From: Kineococcus rubinsiae
GTDB lineage: Bacteria; Actinomycetota; Actinomycetes; Actinomycetales; Kineococcaceae
Assembly: GCF_011839805.1 (NCBI RefSeq)
Contig: NZ_VWPY01000011.1
Coordinates: forward strand, 1-64,000
DNA length: 64,000 bases
Direction: 5' to 3'
Made by a program: the position numbers and the translations under genes
The notes under the pieces: model-generated
Database searches by the model: none
The model's input: only the letters and a program-made list of their open reading frames with translations
What the model was told of the DNA's origin: nothing
Shown here: positions 63,142 through 64,000 of the stretch, piece after piece
Layout of the letters: each line of letters opens with the position of its first letter
How positions within the stretch are numbered: position 1 is the stretch's first letter

Positions 63142-63185
63142 CAAGCGCTTGTCCGAATCGTGACAAGGCCTTGCGCAAGCGGTTG
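63142..63185. promoter_or_regulatory. Two LacI-type operators
   Basis: CAAGCGCTTG (63142-63151) is a perfect 10-bp palindrome. CAAGCGGTTG (63176-63185) is a second copy with two changes in the symmetric core, 34 bp away, about three turns of the helix. Both lie between the lacI-type gene and the sugar transporter operon, as expected for a repressor acting on both. The rest of the 300-nt gap (62932-63231) holds the two promoters and no gene. Confidence 0.75.
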
Positions 63186-63231
63186 TCTTCAGGTCACCAT
63201 CAGTTCCTGTCCGCGGAAGAGGAGAACGTCG

Positions 63232-64000
63232 ATGGCGACGATGGCCGACGTCGCGAGGCTGGCCGGGGTCAACCCCTCGACGGTCTCGCACGTCCTGAAC
63301 GGCACGCGCAACGTGAGCGGGCCGACCCGGCAGCTCGTCCTGGACGCCATCACGGCGACCGGGTACCGGCCGAACGCGCTGGCGCGCTCCCTGGCGACGT
63401 CCAGCACCACGACCCTGGGGCTGGCGAGCCGGTTCGTCTCCAACCCGCACTTCGCCGACCTGGTGCGCGTCATCGAGGCCGAGGCGCGGGCCGCGGGCTA
63501 CACGCTCGTGCTCGCCGACACCCACGACGAGGCGGGCGAGGAGCTGCGGGCGGTGGGTCAGCTCGTGGACCGCCAGGTGGACGGCGTGCTGCTGGCCCCC
63601 TCGGCGGCCGCGGACACCCACGCCCTGCCGTTCCTCGCCGCGAACCGGGTCCCGGTCGTGCTGCTGGACCGGTTCGCGACCGCGGACGTGGACCAGGTGG
63701 CGCCGGAGAACACCGAGGCGACGGCCCTGCTGACCGGTCACCTCGCCGACCTCGGGCACCGCCGCATCGCCTTCGTCGCGGGCCTGGACGGGCTGAGCTC
63801 CACCACGGAGCGCCGCGCGGGCTACGAGCGCGTCGTGGCGCAGCGGGGCCTGGACGCGGACGCGTCGCTGGTCCTCGCGGGCGACAGCGAGGCGGCCACC
63901 GCGCAGCTCGCCGTCGAGGCCGCGTTCAGCCGGCGCGAGCGCCCGACGGCCGTCGTCGTGGGCAACAACGCCATGACGGTGGGGACCCTGCGCGGTCTGC
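63232..64000 (+). CDS. LacI-family transcriptional regulator (cut by window end)
   Basis: The first 256 residues of a LacI repressor. The HTH is at residues 4-30 (MADVARLAGVNPSTVSHVLNGTRNVSG), followed by the hinge RPNALARSLATSSTTTLGL and the ligand domain with DRQVDGVLLAPSAA, RVPVVLLDRFA, LADLGHRRIAFVAGLDGLSSTTERRAGYERV and RPTAVVVGNNAMTVG. It is divergent from the sugar ABC operon and two operator copies lie between them. AGGAGAACG precedes the ATG. The C-terminus runs past the window end. Confidence 0.94.
   Translation, partial: MATMADVARLAGVNPSTVSHVLNGTRNVSGPTRQLVLDAITATGYRPNALARSLATSSTTTLGLASRFVSNPHFADLVRVIEAEARAAGYTLVLADTHDEAGEELRAVGQLVDRQVDGVLLAPSAAADTHALPFLAANRVPVVLLDRFATADVDQVAPENTEATALLTGHLADLGHRRIAFVAGLDGLSSTTERRAGYERVVAQRGLDADASLVLAGDSEAATAQLAVEAAFSRRERPTAVVVGNNAMTVGTLRGL

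Overview
The window is a very GC-rich (well above 70 % by eye) bacterial chromosome segment. It has the coding style of an actinobacterium: many GTG starts, GTGA/ATGA stop-start overlaps, and a rich set of F420/LLM oxidoreductases. Local gene orders are also actinobacterial: NIF3 - zinc ribbon - RNase H/phosphatase; peroxiredoxin - DUF3052 - aceE - FasR-like regulator - fabD-fabH-acpP-fabF. A Kineococcus-like member of the Kineosporiaceae is my best guess, but that is inference from content, not from a marker gene. There is no plasmid, phage, insertion sequence or CRISPR signal; this looks like core chromosome with small accessory modules.

Layout. 1-6300: a minus-strand tellurite/stress operon read TelA, two paralogous membrane proteins, AIM24, TerD, DUF475. 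6400-14700: map, PspC, polyphosphate glucokinase, an F420-type LLM enzyme, a Tat-exported PhoD phosphatase, a GT39-like membrane protein and an AAA ATPase. 14760-17540: a cysteine-type leader peptide and attenuator hairpin in front of two LLM monooxygenases, probably for sulfur scavenging. 17550-23700: RidA, RNase P RNA, YaaA, an anion permease and the RNase H/zinc-ribbon/NIF3 operon. 23700-35500: tRNA-Val, peroxiredoxin, DUF3052, FdhD, pyruvate dehydrogenase E1, and the FasR-fabDHPF fatty-acid locus. 35800-38000: two unknowns, then an aldo/keto reductase preceded by a strongly structured RNA leader. 38000-42850: lipoprotein, VOC protein and the efeUOB iron-uptake operon with DtxR/IdeR-like boxes. 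42860-51700: threonine deaminase, thioredoxin, a CAU tRNA, an amidohydrolase-GAF-MFS operon facing an RpiR regulator, a GntR regulator with ACC deaminase, a secreted HNH protein and tRNA-Asn. 51800-59600: dnaG, O-acetylhomoserine sulfhydrylase, CoA-binding protein, septum-type protein, dgt and dusB. 59650-64000: a sugar ABC transporter operon ending in a universal stress protein, divergent from a LacI repressor with two operator copies.

Themes. (1) Many monocistronic or first genes show a YANNNT hexamer 6-7 nt before ATG/GTG, i.e. a -10 box placed so that transcription starts at the start codon: leaderless expression is widespread here. (2) The most unusual regulatory pieces are the leaderless Cys-containing leader peptide with attenuator at 14774-14906, the 84-nt structured RNA at 36992-37075, and two related TGCAA...TTGCA inverted repeats that may link the RpiR/MFS and GntR/ACC-deaminase loci.
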